This document shows positions 47,251-58,870 of a stretch of 64,000 nt of DNA, one piece after another. Location: assembly GCF_020520425.1 (NCBI RefSeq), contig NC_079487.1, positions 88,479,141-88,543,140 on the forward strand. Direction: 5' to 3'. The stretch's first letter is position 1; every line of letters begins with the position of its first letter. The position numbers were made by a program, and so were the translations under genes. The stretch comes from Spinacia oleracea. Taxonomy: Eukaryota; Streptophyta; Magnoliopsida; Caryophyllales; Amaranthaceae. Below the pieces are notes generated by a model that searched no databases, was not told where the DNA came from, and saw nothing but the letters and a program-made list of their open reading frames with translations.

Positions 47251-50200
47251 TTAGCACCTTCTTATAATAGTAGCAACATTTCTTCCAATCTCTTCTTTTG
47301 TCTGCTTTGAGACAGGAACTTCTCCAAGGTACATGTCAAAAAAGGCTCCTACACAAACAATCTACACGTGTAAGAATTTTTAACATAAATGCACATTTCT
47401 TGATTCGGGGGAGTGGGGTGGTGTCATAAAAGACTCCTGCACAAACAATTTACATGTGTCAGAATCTTGAGCAAGTACCAAGTCACCCATTCCCACACAC
47501 CGGGCTCAACAGACACAACCCTAGTTTTCTAGCTCCGCTCCCATCCTTATACAAGGATGTGAGGCGGAATCTTGGTTGCAGATAGTTTTCAAGCTCCGCT
47601 CCCATCCTTATAGAAGACTCGCAGGATTGAGGAAGGTCACACAAGAACACAGAGGTCTATAATGTGACAAAAAGGAAAGCAGAGCGGAGATGCAAAAGAA
47701 ACCACTTACTACACAACTCCCTGCTGTTCACTGCACCAATTTGGTTACCTCCAACTGCATAACAAGGTTGCTAGTATTAGTCGTGAAATACTTCTAAACA
47801 TAAGCCAGCTCTGATACAGTTACTCACTTTCGGTTATCAACTGCCCGTCAGAAGTTCTTCTAAAGTCAATTATAGTACCCTGGGGAACAAACAGGAAATA
47901 TAAGACTATATGTGAAAAAAAATCTACACATAAAAATTCTGAATCTTAAATGACTTCTTACTACGGGCAGTGGAATATCTTTTGTGAAATAAGAACTGAA
48001 TGTTGCAATGCATTTGAAATCAGTTTCTGGATTTGTCTGTCAAACATGGACAGAGGAAAAGCAGAAAATCAGAAATTAATCCAGGCAGTTAAGGATTTAG
48101 GGTGTTACACACAAAGGACTATGATTTATTACCTTGGCTAAACGAGCTCGAAGAGACTTCTCAAAAGCACTGCAAGGAAACGAAAGTAAAATGAAACCGG
48201 GTGAGCCCAATCTACAACTCCTAATCTATTAGCATTAACATTTTGACTGGAAAAAACGGTGAGTGCCAAGTTCCAACTTCTAAAACAAACAGCTTTTCAA
48301 CTCATCTGCTTGTGACTGAGTAAGCAAGTTGGGTTAAACAGAATGGGAAAGCAGGCAATTTTTCTTTCTCTTTTCCCCCCTAACTTGGTTGAGGGTTGTT
48401 GGCCGGACAGGTATTGATCCCCAAAAATTTAATAGGACACATTTGTAAAAAATAATAGGTTGGATACTTAGGATAGATGCTTTGATAGCCTCCCTTGTCA
48501 TGCCTCCCAATAAAAATTTAAATGCCCAAAAGATGCAGGCAAATATGGCTACCTAAAAAACAGGTATCTAAATGACACATTGACACCTAGTACGTGATAG
48601 TGTTATGAAGAAGCAGATTTCACATACTCTCCGAAAGACAACAATGGAATATAGTTTCTATATACCTAACAGAGGCTCAATATTCCTGGTGAATCACTGG
48701 TGCCAAACCCAATTCAACCCTAAAACCAAAAGAAAAGGACCAAACCTCAAAGGCTCAAATACAGTATAAACTTCATATTTTAATAAAAATTCTAGAAGCT
48801 AATACACAAGAATCTTACTCTTTAACTGTGTCAATTTTCATGCCATTGTAGTTAACCACAAGTCTAACAGTCATTCCAACATCTTCCCTGCACCACCCAC
48901 ATAAATTATGTTAACATAAAATTGAAAATTTGAACTCCGAGGAAGAGAGAGATAAATCATAATAACAAGTTACGACCTAAAACTACAAACTGTGGCAAGT
49001 ACATAATGTATGCACCAATAAATAGAACAGATGATACAGTGTATTATTGTATAGTGAAAACTGAGAACATAATGTTCCCCAACTAATGGAAATGATATGG
49101 AACAGACACTTGATAGGCTAGAAAATATGCCTTTGCTTTAATATTAATTCTATACATATTGTTCTAAATTAAACTAAATACATATGTAGTGCTTTGGCAA
49201 ACTACTATACAGAAGAAATCTTTTAAAGTTCTTCTATAGTTTTATTTCAAATGTGTGCCAAACGTTTCTTGAGTTCAGTTTGTAATGGTGATTGATTTTT
49301 TTTATGATACATTTGTATGCTTCCTTTATTAAGTATAGCTCTCAGGCCATGGTTTCAGTGTTTGACAATAGAAGTTTTTTCTTTATAAGTATTCACAAGG
49401 TTGGCACTCTTGGCAGGCACTCTTGGACCATTGCAAGTTTTCTTTAACTTGATTTAGAGCTTGGCTTGCTATCCTGCTAAGAATAAATCAAGGTTTTCTT
49501 TTAGTGCATCCTTTTTCATTTTTTTATTTGCCACCTAAGATTCCAAGAGTTTCTACCTCGAGGTTGTACTCGCTGTAAGAAAACTGAATATTCCTTTTAG
49601 TTTTATTGAAAGCATTAATTTTGTTTTCCATATCCCATCATAGTGCTCATAGATCCCCTCATACTACTTATTACGGAGTACTTCAGTAGTAGAAGAAAAG
49701 TCTGATAAAAATATCAAGAAATGAAAAAGTATAAGAAATTGAAAACCAAAAACGATTGAGATTATGAAGATTTTAGATTATCAATCCTGACATAGGTCAC
49801 ACCATTCCATAAACCCAAAGCCTCCCATCAGACCCCACCTAGGCGCCTTCAGAGGTAAGAGAACCAGGAGAAGCTATTACATATTTAGACCTAGAAACGT
49901 TTATTAAAAATGAAAAGGTGAAGTCAGACGCAGGAGAAGCACCCTCTATCACTAATCAGTGCATAAAAGTAGTAGGCCAACCATGTGTATGGGAGGATTT
50001 TTTTTACTGGAAAGGCTGCAATATTTTATACATTTTCATGAAATATTGGACTGAACCCATATTATTACATGGATGGAAATTCACCAACAGTAACTCTTAC
50101 ATAAAATAATAAATCAAAGGTTATAAGGTGTTACTTTGACCGGAACCTTATGCAATAGAGTACCTCTCTTTCATCGCAAAAAATGAAGTGTTAGTATTGA

Positions 50201-52909
50201 TTGCACAGGGATCTTAAGGTATCATATACATCAACATGAGAGCACATAAACGGATAAACCTCAACGTAGAGATGGTCATTCAAATTTATGAAGAAATAAG
50301 CAAGCAACTAAGAAGAACATAGTACGTCCATGTACAATATACTTAAACAAAAAAAAAAAACGCAGCGCTCCTCGACCCCCCAGTGGAGGAGCTGAGACAA
50401 GTACGAGACGGGCCTGGTATTTCCGATCATACCCCGAGGGGAGTTAACCTCCAGGAGAAGTAAGTCGCAGGTAAGAAGAAACAATACCTGAGAAGATCTG
50501 CATAGAAATCATCGCGTTCTTTGAGTTCTACTTCTGGAACAGAGCCATACTTTGAACCCAACTTCTGACAGAGAGAAGAAGTATGGACATCTAAAAATAG
50601 GGAGAAGAAGCAATTATGGAGCTTGATCATAGTAGGCAGTCATACAAAATTCAGTAGTCAGTACTATAAACAAAGCAACATTAGATGTGAGAATACTTAC
50701 AAAAGCCATAGGCATAGACCTTAAAAGATTTAATTTTGATGAGAGTCAGAATCCTAGATCCAGTTCCAACAAGAACCTGTAATTCACAGCAGAATAATTA
50801 GGGATAAAAAAAGATATTACCATATGGCTCTCATATTATGTCATGTTTCTGGATACAGTTCTGATTGAGCCGTCTACTCAAGAGAGCACAAGAAAAGAAA
50901 ACATGTGAGATTGTTAACCAGCCTTTCTTATAGTTTAGCCCGGATAGGAGTACATTTGTAAATTTGAACCTCACAGACTCCACAGATATCCTTAGATACT
51001 ACTTATTATCATTGTTATTATTGCGCCCAAGAGTCAAGAAAATGAAAGCACATACTTCTGACGTAACTAGACATAATAAAGAGGTGTTGTAACAAAGGCT
51101 GTTAAAGAAAATTCTAGACAGCAGTATAATCTCACCACCACTAAAATGGGCGGTCCGCTGCTGCTGGCTTGATACATAAACTGAAGAGAAATAAAAAGAA
51201 GCCCCAGAGACCAAAACTCTTCTGTAGGACATAAACTGTTAAAACAGTGTGTTATAATTTTTAAGGGCACTACAATACTACGTGTGATTTTTCACCTTGC
51301 ATCACAGTCACATCATCAGCATCAGCATACCTTGCTGTGAGCTAGTCACACATCGTCTCCTTGTAAATTGTCATATTCTCATCTCCACAGTTACCACACC
51401 ATGCTGCCTGCTCACTCTCCTAACAGTCCTATCAAAATACTCACTTCCCCCTTCACAAAGTCATAATCAAACTTAGCCAACCTAGTTAGCACCTTGCACT
51501 CTGAGGGTTTCAAACCATGTTAACACAACAGAGACACAACCCTTCTTCAAAACACAAATTATCTCATTACTACTCCTTTATCTCATCTGACCAAAAAGAA
51601 GAAACTTAGGATTCCAATATTGTTCTTACATCTATGAGCACAAATCAAAAGAGGATTTTGTTCAAAAAAATTTGTTTTTGTGACACGGAAAAGAGGTTAC
51701 AGATAAATCATTTACTCGTATACATTTTCATCAGAAATTTGGGTAACTCTGGATTAACCTAAGGGATGACATGGAAGCATCACAAGATTTTGAGGCTTGA
51801 AATAAGGAGTTTTATTCCTAAATACGCTCTTGTATACGCTAAAAGGGCCAAGGACAAGTTTCGCCTAAGCACTCTAGAGTCTAGACGAAAAGATGTTCCC
51901 ATTTCTGCTACTTCCATAAAGTAAAAAACTTCTGCTCACAACAAGTTGTTTTCCCCAAATATGACGAAATTTTAGAACGTCATGATTGTCAACTCTCTTG
52001 TAGTAAAACAAATAAACAGCAAACATGCTTAAAGATAACAGTAGATGACAAATGAAGATCAGCGGGAATAACATTCAACACCGTAGAGAATCATGGCAAT
52101 AATAGAAGTAAAAGTACCTCTGGTGACAAATTGGATTGATTGTCCTTGGATAATATGCTGTTCAGAACAGCAGGAAACTGAATGCCAGTTTTGGGTTCAA
52201 CTGCATGTCTTGCCCAATCAAATTCAGGAACTGCATGACCGCCACAACCTCTATGCTGAACATTGCAGGGGTTTTTATCAAGGGATCCCACTATTTGAGT
52301 ATTAGCAACCTCAGGTGGGATAGACAATAACAAGCTTGGAGTACTGGAATTATAGAGGAGGCAAATTAAAAGCCTTTTTTTCGAAAAAAAAAAAAAAAAG
52401 TGGCAAACTTGACATCAAATGCAATAATTAGATAAATAGGGAATGGCTTACAAGTGATCAATCGGTGGAATGAGCGCAGCAGCTATCGAAAACACGGGAG
52501 GAAGTGGTTGAAAAGTATCAGCTGCTACTCTAAATAAATGCTTAAAAGAAAAGGTTGAAAACTTATGACCAAAGAGTGTAGTAAAAGATTCATGTGGGAA
52601 CCTAAAGCAGGATGGATAATAATTACAAGAGGGGGTAATGTGTTTGGGTTGTCCAAATGAGCAACTAGAATTCACAGGTCCGGACACATGATGAGTGTCT
52701 GGAAACCTGGTTTTAATCTGAGAAGCGCCGGAAAACAAAAATACGGCGGCCCCAGCGAGCTTAGAAAAGTACGTAAAAGCTTGTCGAAATGCCATAGAAG
52801 CAGGAGCTAAGAGGTATTTAGAGTGATGAAGGGAATTGTCAACAATGGAAAGTAAGGGATCAGTGAGTAGCAAATTACAAGGATCACTGCCTATATGATC
52901 AGGATCCAT
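47251..52909 (-). CDS. FAP2: FAP2-like protein, chalcone-isomerase fold (fatty-acid-binding)
   Basis: Plant FAPs share the chalcone isomerase fold but lack that activity; they bind fatty acids in plastids. Minus-strand exons are 52909-52452, 52343-52118, 50776-50701, 50590-50488, 48887-48819, 48169-48133, 48036-47962, 47879-47828, 47754-47710 and 47348-47251. All are GT-AG with matching phases, totalling 1239 nt (412 aa), near the usual ~400. The N-terminal ~150 residues, in one exon, include a hydrophobic stretch (FSKLAGAAVFLFSG) and are not conserved by eye. The CHI-like domain runs from VEPKTGIQFP (~205) through VLVGTGSRILTLIKIKSFKVYAYGF, DDFYADLLRED, VGMTVRLVVNYNGMK, AFEKSLRARLAK, GTIIDFRRTSDGQL, IGGNQIGAV and AFFDMYLGEVPVS to the C-terminal NVATIIRRC. 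FAP2 is preferred over FAP1/FAP3 because of the long N-terminal region and the overall layout. Confidence 0.85.
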
Positions 52910-53605
52910 TAATCAATACTATTTCAAATTTCAATCAATTTTTTAGGGTTTAGTTCCAATCAACCAACAAATATCCTGGGAAAAACACCAGTATCATAAT
53001 CAAATTCAAAGCGAATTAATAAATAAATAAATAACATATTAATTAATTAAATAACATGCAGCATCAATAAAAATAAAAATAAAAATAAAAGTAATGTAGA
53101 CCGGAAAAACAAGAGGATTGCGATCGAATTGGAAGGAAGAACAAGAAGAAGTATGAAGGATTACCTACGCCGAATTGGCGGTAGAAGGAAGGAATATACT
53201 CTGTCAAATGCTGCAACTTTTTTTAATTTATTTTTTATGTTTCTCTCTCCTCATAGAGCCCAGATTATTGGACCAAATACAGAATCGTGAATTTCTATAT
53301 ATAAACTTGTAATAAGTTTCTGTCAATTCATTGCTCGTCGTCGTCGTCGTCGTCGTCGTCTTCTTCTTCTTCGTCCTTCTCCAATGAAATACCTTGATTT
53401 CTTCCTAACTTAATTTTCCCGATTTGGCGCTTTTGAGGATTCACCCAATGACGCAACACAATGCGCCAGCCCCACCAATTTGACCCACGGAGCTCCATCT
53501 CCCTACGTCTTCATTGGGCCGGGTTTTTTTTTTTGATTCTAAAGAGGCCAAGCCAAAAAATGAAAAGAAAAACATACAAAACTGAAACAAACTAAAAAAT
53601 AACTA
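52910..53605. other. FAP2-like 5' region with (GTC)n/(TTC)n repeat
   Basis: The minus strand has a possible leader-intron donor (GCGTAG followed by GTAATCC near 53165). An AAAT-rich run lies at 53020-53090. A GTC trinucleotide repeat passes into TTC at 53336-53372 in the presumed leader or promoter. No other gene is seen. Confidence 0.45.
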
Positions 53606-54378
53606 CTAGCCTAATCTAATCTAATATACATATATAAAGGAGGCATATTTGCTGAAATATTAAAGCGCCATCTAGGATTATTAATGGTTTCGTCTAATGA
53701 AATATAAGATTTTTAATTTATTTTTGAATTAAAAAAATCAAGTGCCACGTAGATAATTAATTAGGTGCCATGTAGATATTTTAATTAATTAATTACTAAT
53801 ATATACAACTCCATCCAAAATCAAACACACTAATAATTAAAAAATAATCGATTGCCACGTAGATAATTAATTAGGTGCCAAGTAGATATTTTAATTAATT
53901 AATTAATTATTACTAATATATACAACTCCATCTAAAATCAAACACTCAAATAATTAAAAAATAAATCTAAAATAAAATTCATCCAAAATCAAACCCTAAT
54001 CCAAAATAAAATAAATAAAATTCAATTTAAAATCAAAACATTAATCAAATATTAGAGCGCCACGTAGAAAAATCTAATGGTTTCGGCCAATGAAAAATAA
54101 TATTTCGAAATTAATTTTGAATTAAAAAAGTCGAGTGCCACGTAGATAAATGATTAAGTGCCACGTAGATATTTTTTATTAATTAATTATTAATATTACG
54201 CATATACAATTTCATCCAAAAACAAACACTCTATTAATAAAAAAAAAAACTAAAATGAAATTCAATGCGAAATCAAAAACTAATCTAATCTAATATATAA
54301 AAGTGGTATATACATAAGATGTTTATTTAAACATAACAATTTAATAGAATCCGTGCATCGCACGAGCTAAAATCTAGT
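53606..54378 (+). mobile_element. Helitron-like non-autonomous element
   Basis: The 3' end has the Helitron hallmark: a short hairpin (CGTGC ATC GCACG, 54352-54364) followed closely by CTAGT (54374-54378). The likely 5' end is TCTAATCTAATATAC... near 53615. A second, similar 5' start at about 54285 could make a ~95-bp nested copy. The interior is non-coding and carries imperfect ~100-bp repeats with GTGCCACGTAGATAATTAAT and GGTTTCG(T/G)CTAATGAAA phrases. Helitrons make no target duplication, so the left border is approximate. Confidence 0.6.
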
Positions 54379-54537
54379 TAGGAACTAAGCGAGGTATTGC
54401 AACGAGAAATTTCGAGTTAATCTCAGTGATCGAGAAAACTTTCCAATCAAATGGCAAATTCGTAAATATTTTGCTGGGAAAGTATAGACAGTATAATTTT
54501 ATCTGTTGACTATATATTAGTAGTTCTTGATTGTATA

Positions 54538-55377
54538 TTAATTGGTGTTGGGTTTCCTGTTTCCATTTACTATAGCATCTTCAATGGTCTGATATAGCCT
54601 CTCCATGCACATCACAAAAATGTATGGAGAGAGTGGATCGCCTTGACGAATGCCCCGTGTTGGTTTAAAAGCTTTGGTTACTTCCCCATTCCATAAAACA
54701 TTCAAAGATGCGGAGGTTATACACTCCATAATCACATGGATCATTAAGTAGGGTAGATTCATTTGTAATAAGGTTTCCCTTATGAAAGCCCAACGTAGTC
54801 TGTCGTAGGCTTTTTCGAAGTCGATTTTGGCTGCCATATACCCTTTAGCTCCTTGTTTTCTACGCATTGTGTGCATGACCTCTTGCACAATCACTATGTT
54901 ATCCGTGATTTTCCTCCCCGCAACAAAACTCGATTGAGTGTTCGAAATGAAGAATGGAAGGTGCAGTTTGATGCGATTAACCAGGACCTTAGTGATGATC
55001 TTGTAGGCTACGTTGCATAATCCAATGGGACGGAATTGCGAAGCCAACTCCGGGTGGTCAGTTTTAGGAATTAACACAATGTGCGTTTCATTTAGCTTTT
55101 CCGGAATTCCCCTGCCTTCTAACACTCCCAGTACTAATTTGTGGACATTCGGGGCCACTAATTCCCAATTCTTTTGGTAGAATAACGCTTGGAAGCCATC
55201 CGGGCCGGGTGCATTCATCGAGCCCAATTGTTTGACAACCTCATCGACCTCGATAGCTGAATACAGTTTTGTCAGTTGCTCCCATTCTCGAATTGGTAGT
55301 TCTTGGAATACATCCTGGGGTATTATGTTTTCTTGGTTCTCACCTTCCTCAGTGAATAGTTTTGTGAAGTAGTTCAC
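54538..55377 (-). pseudogene. LINE-D: reverse transcriptase fragment with a 280-codon open frame
   Basis: A minus-strand ORF encodes the first half of a LINE reverse transcriptase: MNAPGPDGFQALFYQKNWE, HIVLIPKTDHPELASQFRPIGLCNV, SSFVAGRKITDNIV, AKIDFEKAYDRLRW and RGIRQGDPLSPYIFVMCMERL. It stops before the catalytic YxDD box. Upstream parts (endonuclease) are also missing. Unlike a normal dead-on-arrival LINE copy, which keeps its 3' end, this piece has lost the 3' end. It must be a rearranged remnant. Confidence 0.85.
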
Positions 55378-55687
55378 TATGTGATATGGGCTGGGTTTAT
55401 ACCTATATACAAAAAATTAATTGTCAAAAGTTGAATGGTCTCGCTTAAAATATTTGGTTAACGTTTTTACACAATTCAGTGTTAGAGACCTACATACACT
55501 GGGTCGGGCGGAAATTTTGGGCCTGGCCAGGTTTACTTTGTCAAATTTAGGCCCTGTTTAGTTCAACTTATTTCATGACCTTATTATTTATTTAAGATTT
55601 AATCAGATCAAATCAGTTCAGATCAGAAAAATTAAGTTTAGATCAGATCAGAAAAATTAAGTTCAGATTAGATCATATGATGACGAT

Positions 55688-55720
55688 TATTATGATTATT
55701 ATTATTACTATTACTATTAC

Positions 55721-55754
<34 letters not shown>

Positions 55755-55850
55755 GTTGTTGTTGTTGTTGTTGTTTTTTTTTTTTTTTTTATAGCATTTT
55801 TTTATTGTTATTTTTTTTTTTATTATTATTATTATTGGTATTATATTAAT
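55688..55850. repeat. (ATT)n / (GTT)n microsatellite
   Basis: Runs of TTA/TAT trinucleotides pass into GTT units and long T runs. The apparent poly-Ile/Val ORF here is only the repeat. Confidence 0.95.
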
Positions 55851-55866
55851 ATCATTGTCATTATAA

Positions 55867-56128
55867 TAGACCTGATCAAATGGCGGGCCGAGTTCGGGTC
55901 GGGTAGAGGGATAAAAATTAGTCTGCTATTTCGGGTTGGGCCAAGCTCTGTGCCAAAATTTTGTGCCCATACCCGCTATTCGGGCCTAATATACCAGGCT
56001 TTTTGGGCCATTTTTGGGCCTGGCCAAATTTATAACTAAAAAGTGTAGTTTTATGTTGCCCAAACCCGTTTAAAAAATTCAAACTTTCGGGTCGGGCCGG
56101 CAGGCCGGGCTCATGTTGATCAGGTCTA
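55867..56128. mobile_element. hAT-type MITE nested in the PIF element
   Basis: The ends are TAGACCTGATCAA and its inverse. An exact 8-bp target duplication CATTATAA lies at 55859-55866 and 56129-56136. The interior is rich in GGGTCGGGC / GGCCCGAC phrases. The 262-bp size and lack of coding sequence fit a MITE. Confidence 0.92.
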
Positions 56129-56169
56129 CATTATAATATTACCATTATTTTATTACTATTATCGCTTTA

Positions 56170-57015
56170 ATAATATGTCCAGACCAGAACCGGTATGATC
56201 AGATCATATCCAAATCATAAATGATTTGTACGTACCATGTCTAGATCAAAACCAATCTATATAGATCATGTGCAGATCATAATCGATATGTCCAGATCAG
56301 AACTGATAAGTCTAGATCAGAACTGATTTGTACATATCATGTCTAGATAAGAACCGATTCATATAGATCATGTCCAGAGAAACGATATGTCTAGATCAAA
56401 ACCGATATGATCAGATCATGTCCAGATCATAACCCTTAAAGATTACATCCAGATCAAAACCGATCTATACAGATCATATCCAGATCAGAATCGTATGTGC
56501 AGACCAGAACCGATCGGTATAGATCATGTTCTAATCAAAATCGATATCTCCATATCAGAAGTGATCGGTACAGATCATGTCTAGATCACTGATATGTCTA
56601 GAGCAGAACTAGGATGATCAGAACCGGTATGATCGATATGTGTAAATCATGTCTAGATCAGAACCATCATGTCCAGATCAGAACCATTATGTCCAGATCA
56701 AAACCGGTATATGCAGATCATGGACCAGATAAAAAATGATCTATACAACTCATGTCCAGATTAGAACCGATTTGTACAGATCATGTCCAGATTTGAACCG
56801 GTATGTACAAATCATGTCCAGATCAGAACCATCGGTCCAGATTAGAACCCACACGTTCAAATCAGAACCAGTGTATCCAAATAATGTCCAAGTGAAAACC
56901 ATTATGTCTATATCGGAATTTGTATGTTCAGATCATGTGCAATTCATAACTTACTTTGTCCAGATCGTGTCTAAATTAGAACCAATCTTTCCAGACAATG
57001 TCCAGGTCTATATAA
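56170..57015. repeat. Short-unit array of CCAGATCAGAACCGATATG-type repeats
   Basis: Some thirty or more imperfect units of about 15-30 bp built from AGATCATGTCCAGATCAGAACC(G/A)(A/G)T. They fill the right half of the PIF element and are related to the AGATCAG phrases in its ends. The GATC-rich ORF at 56736-57035 is an artefact of the repeat. Confidence 0.85.
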
Positions 57016-57466
57016 TGTATGGAATAGTTAAATAATGACTAAAGTTAAATAAATAATTTATAATTATAACAACATTATAAATTTGAATAAAATTTATTTT
57101 ACATGTAAATCATTAAATATTATTAATTGTATTTTTTGTTATTTAAATCTTAATTATGAAAATTAGATCAGATTAATTCGGATCAGAAAAAATAAGTTCA
57201 TATCAGAGTAGATCAGAAAAAATAAGTCCAGATCATCTCATATTAGATAAGTTCAGATCAGAACATATCAGATAAGGAGAAATAAGGTGAACTAAACGGG
57301 GCCTTATATCGGTTTTTGGCTCGGAATTTTCGGTCTAAATTTGGATCTGCCTCAATGGTTTAACCGAAGATGGGAAATTTATCTTTTCTCCAAAACCCGA
57401 CATGTCCCGTGTTTAGGTCTACCTGATTACTAGATTAAGTTTCGTGCATGCACTGATATTCTAAAA

Positions 57467-57860
57467 TTATTTGGCTAATCTAATCGAATATATAATAATT
57501 GTAAGTTGGCATAATTGCTCAATTATTAGAATGCCATGTAGGAAATCATTAGATTTCGGCCAATGAAAAATATGATTTCTAAATTATTTTAGAATTAAAA
57601 AATGCGTGTGTCAAGTAGATAAATAATTAGGTGTTATATAGATAATTTTTAATTAACTAATTTCTAATACAACTCTAATAATTAAAGAACAAATCTAATA
57701 AAATAATAAAACTCTACGCACAAGAGTCTTCCATCTAACATCAACATTGTGATAACTGAAAAATAAATCTCAAATAATACAACTCACGAGAGTCTTCCAT
57801 CCAAATAATACAAAACTAGAGTAAAACACACTACATAGTACTGCAATTATTAGATTTTGG
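57467..57860 (+). mobile_element. Second Helitron-like fragment of the 53.6-kb family
   Basis: CTAATCTAATCGAATATATAATAATTG resembles the left end at 53615 and 54285. It is followed by ATGCCATGTAGGAAATCATTAGATTTCGGCCAATGAAAAA and GTAGATAAATAATTAGGTG, matching the interior phrases of the first copy. No 3' hairpin was found, so the copy is truncated. Confidence 0.5.
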
Positions 57861-58019
57861 AAAAGTTTACAAAGGCGGTCCCAACTATGACCATTCATCT
57901 TTAAAAGTCTCCAAGTACGAATTATTACTCTGGTCCCAACTAAGGGGGGTATTGACTTTGCGTGGTCCTTTGTCAAAAATGATCGGTTTACTAAGTTGAA
58001 GATGATGACGTGTCGGGTA

Positions 58020-58111
58020 ATTTACTAAAGGCACGTGACCAATAACCCATGTTATAAATATTTACTAAAGGCACGTGACCAATCAACCCATGTTATAAAT
58101 AGTCCACCTAT
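58020..58111. repeat. ~45-bp tandem duplication in the GRF gene promoter
   Basis: TTTACTAAAGGCACGTGACC followed by AAT.AACCCATGTTATAAATA is present twice in a row. Each copy carries a CACGTG G-box and a TATA-like motif, so the duplication doubles the core promoter. Confidence 0.85.
58094..58101 (+). promoter_or_regulatory. TATA-box candidate of the GRF gene
   Basis: GTTATAAATAGTCC, about 220 bp upstream of the ATG at 58323, in the second unit of the duplication; a G-box (CACGTG) lies about 25 bp before it. Confidence 0.5.
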
Positions 58112-58322
58112 GTTATACATATCCCACCCATAAAAATAAAAAAACCCACCCATTTAACCTAAACTCACCCTCCCCTTTTAAATTAAAACCAATCACCCAC
58201 TTCTTCTTCATGTCCCAAAAAAATCGACCGTTGCTCCTTTGTTCTTCATCTTCTTCCCTTCTCAATTTTTTTTTTTACTTTTTTATTCGCTTCATCTTCT
58301 TCCCTTGTTGTAATTAGTTTTA

Positions 58323-58870
58323 ATGGAACTTACCCAAAGAAGCGCTGACTCTTCTTCATCAAATTCAAGGGCATCTCTAACCGAAGTCGATGTGAAGTGT
58401 AATCACAACATTACGGCTGTGTTGAGAAATGTGAAGAAGGGGCCACGTAATAATATAGGGAAGAGAGTTTTTGGATGTCCACTATGGCCAGTAAGTGTAA
58501 TTTAATCAAATTATAACTGTGAATTGTGTTCATAATAAATTAGGGTTCTTGTTTTAACTAAATTGGGGATTTTCTGTGTTTGTATTTAAAGAGGGCAGAT
58601 TGCGGATTTTTTCAGTGGGAATGTAGTGGATGTACTGAATTACAATGCAAATTGTCAATGAACTAGAAAGGGATGACAATGGTGGAAGAATTGGTCGAGA
58701 AAATGAAGGCAAAGAAAGTGCAACAGGAAGAAGTTGTAAGAGCATTGAAGGCAGAATTGAGTCACACTCGCATTGAATTGATGAGGTCTGCTAGAGTGGA
58801 GAAGAATGTTGTAATGACAATGTTGTTGTCATGGCTAATATTGGTTGTCATTTTAATATTGATTAATTAG
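58323..58870 (+). pseudogene. GRF zinc-finger/coiled-coil/membrane protein, interrupted by an in-frame TAG
   Basis: Exon 1 (58323-58490) joins to exon 2 (58592 on) across a GT-AG intron in phase 0. This completes a GRF finger: CNHNITAVLRN, then GKRVFGCPLWP from exon 1 and CGFFQWECSGC from exon 2. The frame meets TAG at 58664-58666. It then stays open in the same frame from 58667 to TAG at 58868, encoding a coiled coil (MVEELVEKMKAKKVQQEE) and one membrane helix (MLLSWLILVVILILIN). This is the usual full architecture of plant GRF-membrane proteins, so the TAG is most likely a recent nonsense mutation, though readthrough or an alternative splice cannot be excluded. The gene converges on MULE transposase sequence at 59518-59754. 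Its function is unknown. Confidence 0.8.

Larger units (their letters stand above)
55550..57303. mobile_element. PIF/Harbinger-like non-autonomous element (1.75 kb)
   Basis: The ends are GGCCCTGTTTAGTTCAACTT and the inverse of GGCCCCGTTTAGTTCACCTT, flanked by TTA (55547-55549 and 57304-57306). TTA/TAA duplications and GGCC-type ends fit Tourist/PIF-Harbinger. Long subterminal inverted stretches of TCAGATCAGAAAAATTAAGTTCAG-like sequence lie at both ends. There is no transposase. The interior is ATT microsatellite, a nested hAT MITE and a long short-unit array. Confidence 0.85.

Noticed and set aside
55677..56039. 120-codon ORF of Ile/Val/Tyr/Phe runs
   Set aside because: It reads through the ATT/GTT microsatellite and into the hAT MITE; not a gene.
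56736..57035. 99-codon ORF with repeated RSEP/QIRT phrases
   Set aside because: Translation of the AGATCAGAACC array within the PIF-like element.
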